Assembly (NCBI GenBank): GCA_947178085.1
Contig: CAMWWS010000061.1
Span: 1-10,637, forward strand
DNA: 10,637 nucleotides
Direction of reading: 5' to 3'
From: an uncultured Lachnospiraceae bacterium
GTDB taxonomy: Bacteria > Bacillota_A > Clostridia > Lachnospirales > Lachnospiraceae
Part shown: positions 1 through 5,581 of the stretch, one piece after another
How positions within the stretch are numbered: position 1 is the stretch's first letter
Layout of the letters: each line of letters starts with the position of its first letter
Notes under the pieces: model-generated
The model's database searches: none
Told to the model about the DNA's origin: nothing
What the model saw: the letters and a program-made list of their open reading frames with translations, nothing else
Program-made: the position numbers and the translations under genes

Positions 1-677
1 TTAGTCCAATGCGTATTATAAAAATAAAATTTTTTAAATAATAAAAAGTAAATCATAAAAGCAAACGATATTATCCATTCACTATTTATCACTTTCTGCA
101 ACGCTTCATTATCAACTATGATAACTGCTAAAAAATATGGTATTGCATAACTCAGCATATTAATTATATATTGATTTTTTGTTAGCAACGAAAACAGCAC
201 TGTTATAACTTCAAGGAGTAGGCACACAAATATATCTTCTATGAAGTTGGATCTATATCCCCATTTTTTCTTAATCATCCAATATAAAAAATGCAGAATT
301 TTAAGTCCAAATAACACGGGAAAGAACCATAATCCGCTTTGTTTATATCCTAATAGCATTAATCCGAAATCTTTTATATTCACTTCCAATATCTGTCCTG
401 ATATGACAACATACAGAATATTCCAGCTTACATATGGAATGAGCAGTCCGCATACTCTTTTAACCAGCATCCGACATTCCTTCATCGTATATTTTTCACG
501 GTTCTGTTCTTCGATATATGCAGAAACAAACATTAAGAGCGGCATATGAAACGAATAAACCAAGTTAAAAAGTATAATCCCCTGTGGAATAATATTGTTT
601 AAGCTATGTCCCACAATCACTGCCACAATCGCCAATCCCTTAAGGAAATCCATATAGCTGTCTCTCTTGCTACTCAT
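1..677 (-). CDS. Acyltransferase-3 family membrane O-acetylase, 3' end cut by window edge
   Basis: The frame is open from an ATG at 677 to the left edge, giving 225 residues with no stop. Residues 8-24 (YMDFLKGLAIVAVIVGH) followed by SFHMPLLMFVSAY at 42-54 match the N-terminus of the acyltransferase-3 / fucose 4-O-acetylase group. The family's conserved His is H24, and a further family-like LWFFP motif lies at 116-120. These polytopic enzymes transfer acetyl or other acyl groups to surface polysaccharides. At least six hydrophobic stretches are visible. The ATG overlaps the stop of the upstream DUF2304 gene by 8 nt and is preceded by AGGGA, so translational coupling is likely. The C-terminal part lies outside the window. 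Seen: the motifs and overlap. Inferred: that the acceptor is a cell-wall or surface glycan made by this locus. The exact substrate cannot be told. Confidence 0.85.
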   Translation of the reverse strand, partial: MSSKRDSYMDFLKGLAIVAVIVGHSLNNIIPQGIILFNLVYSFHMPLLMFVSAYIEEQNREKYTMKECRMLVKRVCGLLIPYVSWNILYVVISGQILEVNIKDFGLMLLGYKQSGLWFFPVLFGLKILHFLYWMIKKKWGYRSNFIEDIFVCLLLEVITVLFSLLTKNQYIINMLSYAIPYFLAVIIVDNEALQKVINSEWIISFAFMIYFLLFKKFYFYNTHWT

Positions 678-1038
678 CACTTCCCTGTGCCTCTTCCAAT
701 TCCCGAATCCTCTTATCCAAAATCCCAATCTCCTGTACCAGCGAACGAATTTTCATATTCTGCCTTGAGGCAATAGAAGTCAAGGCCATCATAATCATGA
801 GCATAAAAGCAATGCACATGATAAAAAGACCGTTCATATTATCCTCAATACCAAAAATATGGATAATATAGGTCAGCAATTCCGGAAATATTACCAGTAT
901 TCCCATAACTGCCCCTGACAGCAGCCATAGCAACGTATATTTCAGATTGAGCGCCCTGTTCTTCAGAAAGTACAATATAAAAATAAAATAGCATATCACT
1001 GCTGCAATCAACGAAATCCTTAAAATAGGAGGAATCAT
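670..1038 (-). CDS. DUF2304 small membrane protein, GacJ-like partner of the GT2 enzyme
   Basis: The product is 122 residues with three hydrophobic segments (about 4-25, 33-53 and 69-89). The segment LKYTLLWLLSGAVMGILVIFP is characteristic of DUF2304. The tail at 90-118 is charged and looks like a short coiled coil. In group A Streptococcus the DUF2304 protein GacJ binds and stimulates the GT2 enzyme GacI, which makes a GlcNAc-phosphoundecaprenol donor. The same gene order here, 42 nt downstream of a GT2 gene, suggests the same role as membrane partner of that enzyme. The ATG at 1038 has a purine-rich AAAGGG about 12 nt upstream, slightly far. A closer upstream ATG is out of frame and stops at once. 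The gene ends by overlapping the acyltransferase start by 8 nt. The sugar carried is unknown. Confidence 0.85.
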   Translation of the reverse strand: MIPPILRISLIAAVICYFIFILYFLKNRALNLKYTLLWLLSGAVMGILVIFPELLTYIIHIFGIEDNMNGLFIMCIAFMLMIMMALTSIASRQNMKIRSLVQEIGILDKRIRELEEAQGSDE

Positions 1039-1080
1039 ACTACAACCATACCCTTTCTAAATCTGAGCTTTTGAACGGGC

Positions 1081-1818
1081 TCAGTCTTTACTTCTCCTTA
1101 TTCCATAACTTAACCGGCAGACAAGTATTGCCAAAGTAACCTTTATCATATAATATACAGATTTGCGAAATGTAATCGAACTTTTCCCACTTTCCCTTGC
1201 ACGCATCTGAACAGGCACTTCAGTAATCCTGCCTCTGTTCATAATCGCAGTCACAATCGCTTCCGGTTCAGGATAATCAGTAGGATAGTCTCTTACATAG
1301 ATATCAATGAATTTCTTATTGACAGCACGGTAACCGCTTGTTACATCCATAATCTTCTTACCGGTTGTCAGCAGTATTAGGAAGCTTAAGATTCGGATTC
1401 CAATCCGTCTTGTCATGGAAGACTGGTATCCTTCCTTTTTCAGAAAACGCGACCCAATTACAATATCTGCTTCATCATTCAAAATAGGCGGAAGCATGTC
1501 CTTCAGATAAGCTATGTCATGCTGCCCGTCTCCATCCATCTGTACCGCAACATCATAGCCATTTCTCTGTGCATAGACATACCCCGCCTGTACCGCACCG
1601 CCTATTCCTAAATTAATTGGTAGATTAAGATACTGAAAATGCCGTTCCTGACATATCTTTACAGTATTATCGGTAGAACCATCATTAATAATCAGGTAAT
1701 CATAATTTGATTCCTGATCCTCTAAATGGCTTATAACATTCTCTATGTTCTGAGACTCGTTATATGCCGGAATAATCACCAAAATCTTAACATCCTGTTT
1801 CACCAGACCTGCCTCCAT
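1081..1818 (-). CDS. GT2 glycosyltransferase, polyprenyl-phosphate sugar synthase type (intact copy)
   Basis: The product is 245 residues (240 if GTG at 1803 is the true start). The GT-A fold motifs are in order: ILVIIPAYNES at 12-22, INDGSTDNT at 44-52, DGDGQHD at 95-101 with the metal-binding DxD at 95-97, then GSRF and the DVTSGYR segment of DPM1/GacI-type enzymes. A hydrophobic stretch sits near the C-terminus. Such enzymes move a sugar from a nucleotide donor to a polyprenyl phosphate at the inner membrane face, giving a donor for glycosylation outside the cell. The DUF2304 gene just downstream supports a GacI/GacJ-like pair. The GH25 stop lies 101 nt upstream. The first third of this gene is duplicated at 5222-5480, where it is fused to another gene. 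The sugar and acceptor are not identifiable here. Confidence 0.9.
   Translation of the reverse strand: MEAGLVKQDVKILVIIPAYNESQNIENVISHLEDQESNYDYLIINDGSTDNTVKICQERHFQYLNLPINLGIGGAVQAGYVYAQRNGYDVAVQMDGDGQHDIAYLKDMLPPILNDEADIVIGSRFLKKEGYQSSMTRRIGIRILSFLILLTTGKKIMDVTSGYRAVNKKFIDIYVRDYPTDYPEPEAIVTAIMNRGRITEVPVQMRARESGKSSITFRKSVYYMIKVTLAILVCRLSYGIRRSKD
1812..1816 (-). promoter_or_regulatory. Ribosome binding site that favours a GTG start for the GT2 gene
   Basis: GGAGG begins with the last base of the ATG at 1818 and lies 8 nt before an in-frame GTG (1801-1803, codon 6). The ATG itself has only a weak purine stretch upstream. The true protein probably starts at this GTG and is five residues shorter, beginning just before KQDVKILVIIPAYNE. 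The same arrangement is copied at 5474-5478 for the chimeric gene. Confidence 0.6.
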
Positions 1819-1843
1819 ATCATGAAAGACATCTCATTATGAA

Positions 1844-1885
1844 CAGTTTAAACTGATTTGGCATAAAAAGCAATGAAGAATTATA
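1844..1885 (-). promoter_or_regulatory. GT2 upstream gap: 12-bp palindrome and possible -10 box
   Basis: The 101-nt gap between GH25 and GT2 is very AT-rich. It holds a perfect 12-bp palindrome, CAGTTTAAACTG (1844-1855), and a TATAAT on the minus strand (1880-1885) with no convincing -35. It could be a weak internal promoter with a downstream operator, or simply an AT-rich spacer with read-through from GH25. No GC-rich terminator hairpin is visible. The same sequence recurs at 5506-5547. Confidence 0.3.
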
Positions 1886-1919
1886 ATTTATAATAATCAT
1901 TATTTTTTTACTAACACTG

Positions 1920-3722
1920 CTATTGAACAACCAGATAACTACTGACCGCATACACCGTCATTCCGTTAAAATCTAACTGCGACCAACCATTATCGCCTAC
2001 GGCTGTTCTGATAAGATACTCTCCATTGTGCAGAACCCCTACTACAGTGTCCGCACTTGCTGTACTTGGTTCTGTTCTCAGGTTAGTCTCAATCTTGGCG
2101 GTTACCTGCTCATATACGGGCGTGTAAACAGGTCCCTGTGGCGGCGCCTGCTGCCCGGTATCCGCCATGTCGGTAGTCAGATAGCTGGTAACTGCATACA
2201 AGGTCTGTCCGTTATATATTACTCTTGACCAGCCGTTATGTCCGATGCCCGTTCGCGTAGCGGTATCTCCATGCATAAGCTTAGTCACAATCGAAGCGTC
2301 ATTCAACGTACTTGGCTCGGAGCGCAGATTTGTCTCCTGCTTGGCTGTCACTGTCTCGTTTACTTCTGTAAAAATGATTCCAACTTCCGGATTGGCTTCC
2401 ACCGTCTCGGGAGGAGTTTCGTCTTTTGCTTCAGCCTCCTGCAGATATCCGAAATAAGCAATATTAACATCCGTCTTTTTAGATATACCTGCCACAATTC
2501 CCTGTCCGGTATACTGCCACATAGCATGAGTACCTGCGTAGCTTGATGCACTGGTCTGCGGATAAGGCTGGTTCGGATACTGTGCTACCCATATTTTGTA
2601 TCTTGAAGAAAGAGTATCCGTATTCCACTGTGCATTGCCTTCAAGTTCTCCTTTGGAGGCATAGAACATAGGGGTATAGCCTGCAGCTGATATTTCATCG
2701 AGAAATGCGCAGGCAAGCTCAGTTCTTGTGGAAGCATCCAGTCCATACTGTCTGCTGTCCGCTGACTGAAAGTCCTCGCAGTTATAAGCCACCGGGTATG
2801 TAATCCTGTATTTGGCAATGATGTCCTTGGTAAATGCGGCTTCTGCCCTTGCCTCTTCTTTTGTAACGGCCGAGGAAAAGAAGTAGGCTCCTATCTTAAT
2901 TCCTGCTGCCTGTGCCTCCTGCATATTATATCTGGCAGTAGGATCTTCAAAAATTTCTCCTGTTGATTTGGCCCTGTATCCCACACGAATCATGGCAAAT
3001 TCCACGCCGGACTCCTTGACCTTACTCCAGTCAATAGTTCCCTGATATTTGGATACATCTATTCCTATAGTAACGCCTGAAATCTCATTCTCATTAATAG
3101 CGGCTACGGTCACTTCCGCACCGCTTCCTTCATTACCTTGCGCATTGAAATTCTGAGGATCCTGCTCGTCATCCAGCGCGCCTACGGAAACTTCTGTCTG
3201 CACATCAGAAACTCCGGTTAAGTCTGCGCCTGCATCCTGTGCACCGGTTCCGGTTTCGTCCATGTTCTCTGTACCTTCATTCCCTAAGGCCGCTTCTATA
3301 TTATCTAATCCCTCTTCATCCGAAAATTGGGATTCGTCATTTTCAATCAATTCAGGCTGTTCCTGTAGAATTTCCCGCGGGCTTCCGGCGCTTCTCAATA
3401 AGGTTATACATACTATAATTAGCGCGATTACGCCTGCCACTCCGACTGCCACCATACCAAACAGAATTTTTCTCCTGTCTATGCCTTCCAGGTTGAAATC
3501 CATGTCATCTTCATCATCGTCTGATTCCCAGTCAGCTTCGTCATAATCATTATCTGATTCCCAATCATCCTCGTCATAATCATTATCTGATTCATCTTCT
3601 TTGTATGCATCAGCTTCCGATTCAGCCTCATCCCATTCCAAGTCTTCCATATCTAAATTCAGAATTTCTTCATTTTGCGATTTTTTAGTGGGAGCTGTTT
3701 TTCTTTTCGTATCTCTTTTCAC
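1920..3722 (-). CDS. Membrane-anchored GH25 muramidase with two SH3 domains (copy A)
   Basis: The product is 600 residues. The first 83 residues are an acidic cytoplasmic region with two 11-residue repeats (46-67). RRK (83-85) and one membrane segment (about 86-109) follow, then an acidic linker to about 214. The GH25 lysozyme domain spans about 216-427: GIDVSKYQG with D222, PVAYNCED with E316, MWQYTGQG, and TDVNIAYF with D418. Two bacterial SH3 repeats (about 455-517 and 537-600) each carry TNLR(S/T)EPS and should bind wall peptides. GH25 enzymes cleave the MurNAc-GlcNAc bond of peptidoglycan. The usual DxE pair reads NxE here (N314, E316), so activity may be altered. The start is GTG at 3722, with AAGGA 7 nt upstream; the overlapping ATG is out of frame and stops at once. 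The gene has its own promoter and operator-like site. The topology suggests an N-in, C-out wall-remodelling enzyme. Confidence 0.93.
   Translation of the reverse strand: MKRDTKRKTAPTKKSQNEEILNLDMEDLEWDEAESEADAYKEDESDNDYDEDDWESDNDYDEADWESDDDEDDMDFNLEGIDRRKILFGMVAVGVAGVIALIIVCITLLRSAGSPREILQEQPELIENDESQFSDEEGLDNIEAALGNEGTENMDETGTGAQDAGADLTGVSDVQTEVSVGALDDEQDPQNFNAQGNEGSGAEVTVAAINENEISGVTIGIDVSKYQGTIDWSKVKESGVEFAMIRVGYRAKSTGEIFEDPTARYNMQEAQAAGIKIGAYFFSSAVTKEEARAEAAFTKDIIAKYRITYPVAYNCEDFQSADSRQYGLDASTRTELACAFLDEISAAGYTPMFYASKGELEGNAQWNTDTLSSRYKIWVAQYPNQPYPQTSASSYAGTHAMWQYTGQGIVAGISKKTDVNIAYFGYLQEAEAKDETPPETVEANPEVGIIFTEVNETVTAKQETNLRSEPSTLNDASIVTKLMHGDTATRTGIGHNGWSRVIYNGQTLYAVTSYLTTDMADTGQQAPPQGPVYTPVYEQVTAKIETNLRTEPSTASADTVVGVLHNGEYLIRTAVGDNGWSQLDFNGMTVYAVSSYLVVQ
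3523..3588 (-). repeat. Two 33-bp in-frame repeats in the GH25 N-terminal region
   Basis: Two adjacent 33-bp units (3523-3555 and 3556-3588) encode DNDYDEADWES and DNDYDEDDWES. Their few base differences show that the unit has begun to diverge. The repeat lies in the acidic cytoplasmic tail and is the kind of tract that changes copy number by slippage. It recurs at 7185-7250 in copy B. Confidence 0.85.
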
Positions 3723-3783
3723 ATTAATTTCCTTGCTGCTTTCTCAACCTGAAACTATGTCCTCAGCATCCTTATTAACATTA

Positions 3784-3801
3784 TTTAGGCAATTGCCTAA
3801 A
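3784..3801. promoter_or_regulatory. Palindromic operator-like site over the GH25 start of transcription (copy A)
   Basis: TTTAGGCAATTGCCTAAA is a perfect 18-bp palindrome beginning 4 bp after the -10 box, so it covers the predicted transcription start. This is a classic repressor position, and the size and symmetry suit a dimeric winged-helix regulator such as a MarR-type protein. The regulator is not in the window. A transcribed hairpin is the alternative, but no U-tract follows. Confidence 0.6.
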
Positions 3802-3805
3802 ATAA

Positions 3806-3834
3806 TATATAACATAAAGAAATAATGATGTCAA
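3806..3834 (-). promoter_or_regulatory. Sigma-A type promoter of GH25 copy A
   Basis: On the minus strand TTGACA (3829-3834) is separated by exactly 17 bp from TATATA (3806-3811). The predicted transcription start falls near 3799, inside an 18-bp palindrome, leaving a leader of about 77 nt before the GTG start. GH25 can thus be transcribed separately from the exosortase gene upstream of it. Confidence 0.7.
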
Positions 3835-3861
3835 CTGCCTTTCCTTTCCGGCATGGAAAAA

Positions 3862-3892
3862 TGATTCTTTCTATATGTGATTCTTTCTATAT
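3862..3892. repeat. 15-bp direct repeat at the 3' end of exosortase copy A
   Basis: TGATTCTTTCTATAT occurs at 3862-3876 and 3878-3892, one base apart. The exosortase stop codon lies within the first unit in plus-strand order, so the repeat sets the gene's last codons (YRKNHI). It looks like a small slippage duplication and recurs at 7524-7554. Confidence 0.8.
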
Positions 3893-4674
3893 ACGATTTG
3901 TCCAATCAAATACCTTGTAGCAGCAATAACAAGGCATACCCCGATTATCAGAGCCGCATATTGTCCAAATCCTTCCCAATCATTTCTATATATCCTGCCT
4001 ATAAAGGGAATCACCAACACTGTAAAAATGTACCAGAACGCAGGAATAATAAGTTTCAGAGAAAACTTGGGAGCATTACCCTGCTGTAAAGAACAAGTTT
4101 CATTGTAAAAATTTATTTTAGAATGCATGAATAGACGCCGGCAGAAGAAGTCTGCTAACGGATATGCAGCGCACATAAATGAAAAATAAGTTGCGGTTCC
4201 GATAATGGTATGCAGTCTGTCCTGCGTAAGTATACCGCCTATTAAATCTAGCTTTTCAAGTGCAATAGGAACATAAATGGAAGCCGTAATCCGTATTCCG
4301 TTTACAAAGATTGTGAACACATATGCAAAGATAATACTGAAACCAAACCACATATATCCTGACCGCATGGATTTAATTCGATATAAAAAGGAAAACATAA
4401 GCATCAGAAAGATTATCAGCATAAACCGACTTCCGGAGCATGTGGGCGCAATCAAAAAATTATAAAAATAATTTACATATCCCATATGCGGAAGGTATTC
4501 AAAACGAATACCGCTAAGGACACTGACCCACCACGTGGTGGGGGTCAGTATCCAGCAAAGAACATCGCTATCGCTAATCTTACTGATATATCTCATTACA
4601 AATGCAATAATGATTGTCAGAAGGTAGAGCGGCAAATATTTTTTAACAGTTGTCATGCTTTGAAATAATTTCAT
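3871..4674 (-). CDS. Exosortase-family sorting enzyme (copy A)
   Basis: The product is 267 residues with about seven or eight hydrophobic segments. The exosortase/archaeosortase catalytic triad is present in order: Cys79 in APTCSGSRF, Arg128 in FVNGIRIT, and His155 in DRLHTIIG. These enzymes recognise a short C-terminal motif, membrane helix and basic tail on secreted proteins, and cleave or transfer them at the outer membrane face. The TTWWVSVLSG.RFEY segment (46-60) suggests the XrtK-like branch, but I cannot confirm the subfamily. The ATG at 4674 has AAAGAGG 7 nt upstream. In copy A the gene lies 32 nt behind the chimeric ORF rather than the intact substrate gene. The protein is identical to copy B. 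The natural substrate is very probably the VIT/VWA protein encoded next to copy B. Confidence 0.87.
   Translation of the reverse strand: MKLFQSMTTVKKYLPLYLLTIIIAFVMRYISKISDSDVLCWILTPTTWWVSVLSGIRFEYLPHMGYVNYFYNFLIAPTCSGSRFMLIIFLMLMFSFLYRIKSMRSGYMWFGFSIIFAYVFTIFVNGIRITASIYVPIALEKLDLIGGILTQDRLHTIIGTATYFSFMCAAYPLADFFCRRLFMHSKINFYNETCSLQQGNAPKFSLKLIIPAFWYIFTVLVIPFIGRIYRNDWEGFGQYAALIIGVCLVIAATRYLIGQIVYRKNHI
4527..4542. repeat. 16-bp perfect palindrome inside exosortase copy A
   Basis: CCCACCACGTGGTGGG is a perfect palindrome, flanked by CTGA and TCAG that extend the symmetry after a 2-nt bulge. It encodes part of the LTPTTWWVS stretch, so the symmetry may simply follow from the ACC ACG TGG TGG codons. 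It could form a strong mRNA hairpin. It recurs at 8189-8204. Confidence 0.6.
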
Positions 4675-5209
4675 GTTTCAACCTCTTTCTTATGGCAGAA
4701 ATCAGCCTATGCAGTCCGTTCAGTCTTTTTTCTGAACAAAGCCGGCGTAAATACAAGTATAAGCAATGCGGCAAAAAGAATTACTTCTTCCGGCTCCGAG
4801 CCTATTCTGAAACCGACTGCCAGATTGGATACCTCAAGCGGAAGATGCTGCGGCTGTTTGACATCAGTACTTTCGCCATCAAGATTCCTTACAACATCAA
4901 GTACGGCAATAAACGAAGTATATGGAGTTATCATGCTATAGTTTAACCCTATCTGCGTAACTTCTTCCTGTACATCCGGATTTTCACCGCCTGCACCGTA
5001 ATCAGTCAGGCGTTCCACGCGCTTACGTGCCCACAGGTAACCAAGTGCATCATTTTCTCCTGCTATGGCATCTGCAACGGAAATGCTCTGCGAGTATGCG
5101 CCTCCGCCTGTCATTCCGCTGATATTAATGGTTCCTACAGCCTCCCCATGCCACTTGCCAAGCAGTACTATGGGTTTATTTGCATAAAGAGTAGGCAGTA
5201 TGGCCGGTT

Positions 5210-5222
5210 CAACATCATAGGC
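5210..5222. other. Duplication junction with 13-bp microhomology
   Basis: CAACATCATAGGC here equals 8872-8884 in the VIT/VWA gene exactly, and 1548-1560 in the GT2 gene with one mismatch (1559). Sequence to the left of the junction is VIT/VWA and to the right is GT2. Taken strictly, the switch occurs after 5221, since that base comes from the VIT/VWA parent. This short shared tract is typical of illegitimate recombination or template switching. Confidence 0.9.
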
Positions 5223-5473
5223 ATTTCTCTGTGCATAGACATACCCCGCCTGTACCGCACCGCCTATTCCTAAATTAATTGGTAGATTAAGATACTGAAA
5301 ATGCCGTTCCTGACATATCTTTACAGTATTATCGGTAGAACCATCATTAATAATCAGGTAATCATAATTTGATTCCTGATCCTCTAAATGGCTTATAACA
5401 TTCTCTATGTTCTGAGACTCGTTATATGCCGGAATAATCACCAAAATCTTAACATCCTGTTTCACCAGACCTG

Positions 5474-5478
5474 CCTCC
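5474..5478 (-). promoter_or_regulatory. Ribosome binding site of the chimeric ORF (duplicate of the GT2 site)
   Basis: GGAGG lies 8 nt before GTG at 5463-5465, exactly as in the intact GT2 gene. The chimera therefore has the translation start signals of GT2 and may begin at this GTG rather than at the ATG at 5480. Confidence 0.55.
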
Positions 5479-5581
5479 ATATCATGAAAGACATCTCATT
5501 ATGAACAGTTTAAACTGATTTGGCATAAAAAGCAATGAAGAATTATAATTTATAATAATCATTATTTTTTTACTAACACTG

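Larger units (their letters stand above)
1548..5209. repeat. Copy A of a 3662-bp direct tandem duplication
   Basis: The sequence recurs 3662 bp downstream without any difference I could find, except position 1559 (c) against 5221 (g) at the extreme edge. All encoded proteins and even the antisense open frames are identical in both copies. Copy A holds the 5' third of the intact GT2 gene, GH25 copy A, its promoter, exosortase copy A and the 3' part of the VIT/VWA gene that belongs to the chimera. No insertion sequence or inverted repeats flank it, so it is not a composite transposon. Confidence 0.95.
4707..5480 (-). pseudogene. In-frame chimera: GT2 N-terminus fused to VIT/VWA C-terminus
   Basis: This 257-residue frame was created by the duplication. 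Residues 1-86 equal the GT2 N-terminus (IPAYNES and NDGSTDNT motifs kept). Residues 87-90 (AYDV) are at the joint, and 91-257 equal residues 503-669 of the VIT/VWA protein, including TPYTSFIAV and the C-terminal tail GSEPEE, hydrophobic helix and RKK. It lacks the GT2 DxD motif, the signal peptide, the VIT domain and the metal site of the VWA domain, so neither parent's activity is expected. The frame is preserved because both parents encode YDV in the same phase at the joint. It keeps the GT2 upstream region and start signals and lies 32 nt before exosortase copy A, so it could be transcribed and translated. Without a signal peptide, the tail would probably not reach the exosortase correctly. 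Best treated as a recombination by-product. Confidence 0.85.

Noticed and set aside
241..549. Plus-strand open frame of 102 codons
   Set aside because: It lies antisense to the acyltransferase-3 gene, has no family features and no good ribosome binding site.
3840..3862. Rho-independent terminator after exosortase
   Set aside because: The TTTCC/GGAAA hairpin has only 5 bp and no U-tract on its downstream side in the direction of transcription.
5210..5222. Site-specific recombination (att) core
   Set aside because: The shared tract lies inside two unrelated coding genes, carries a mismatch, and no integrase or flanking symmetry is present; microhomology recombination explains it.
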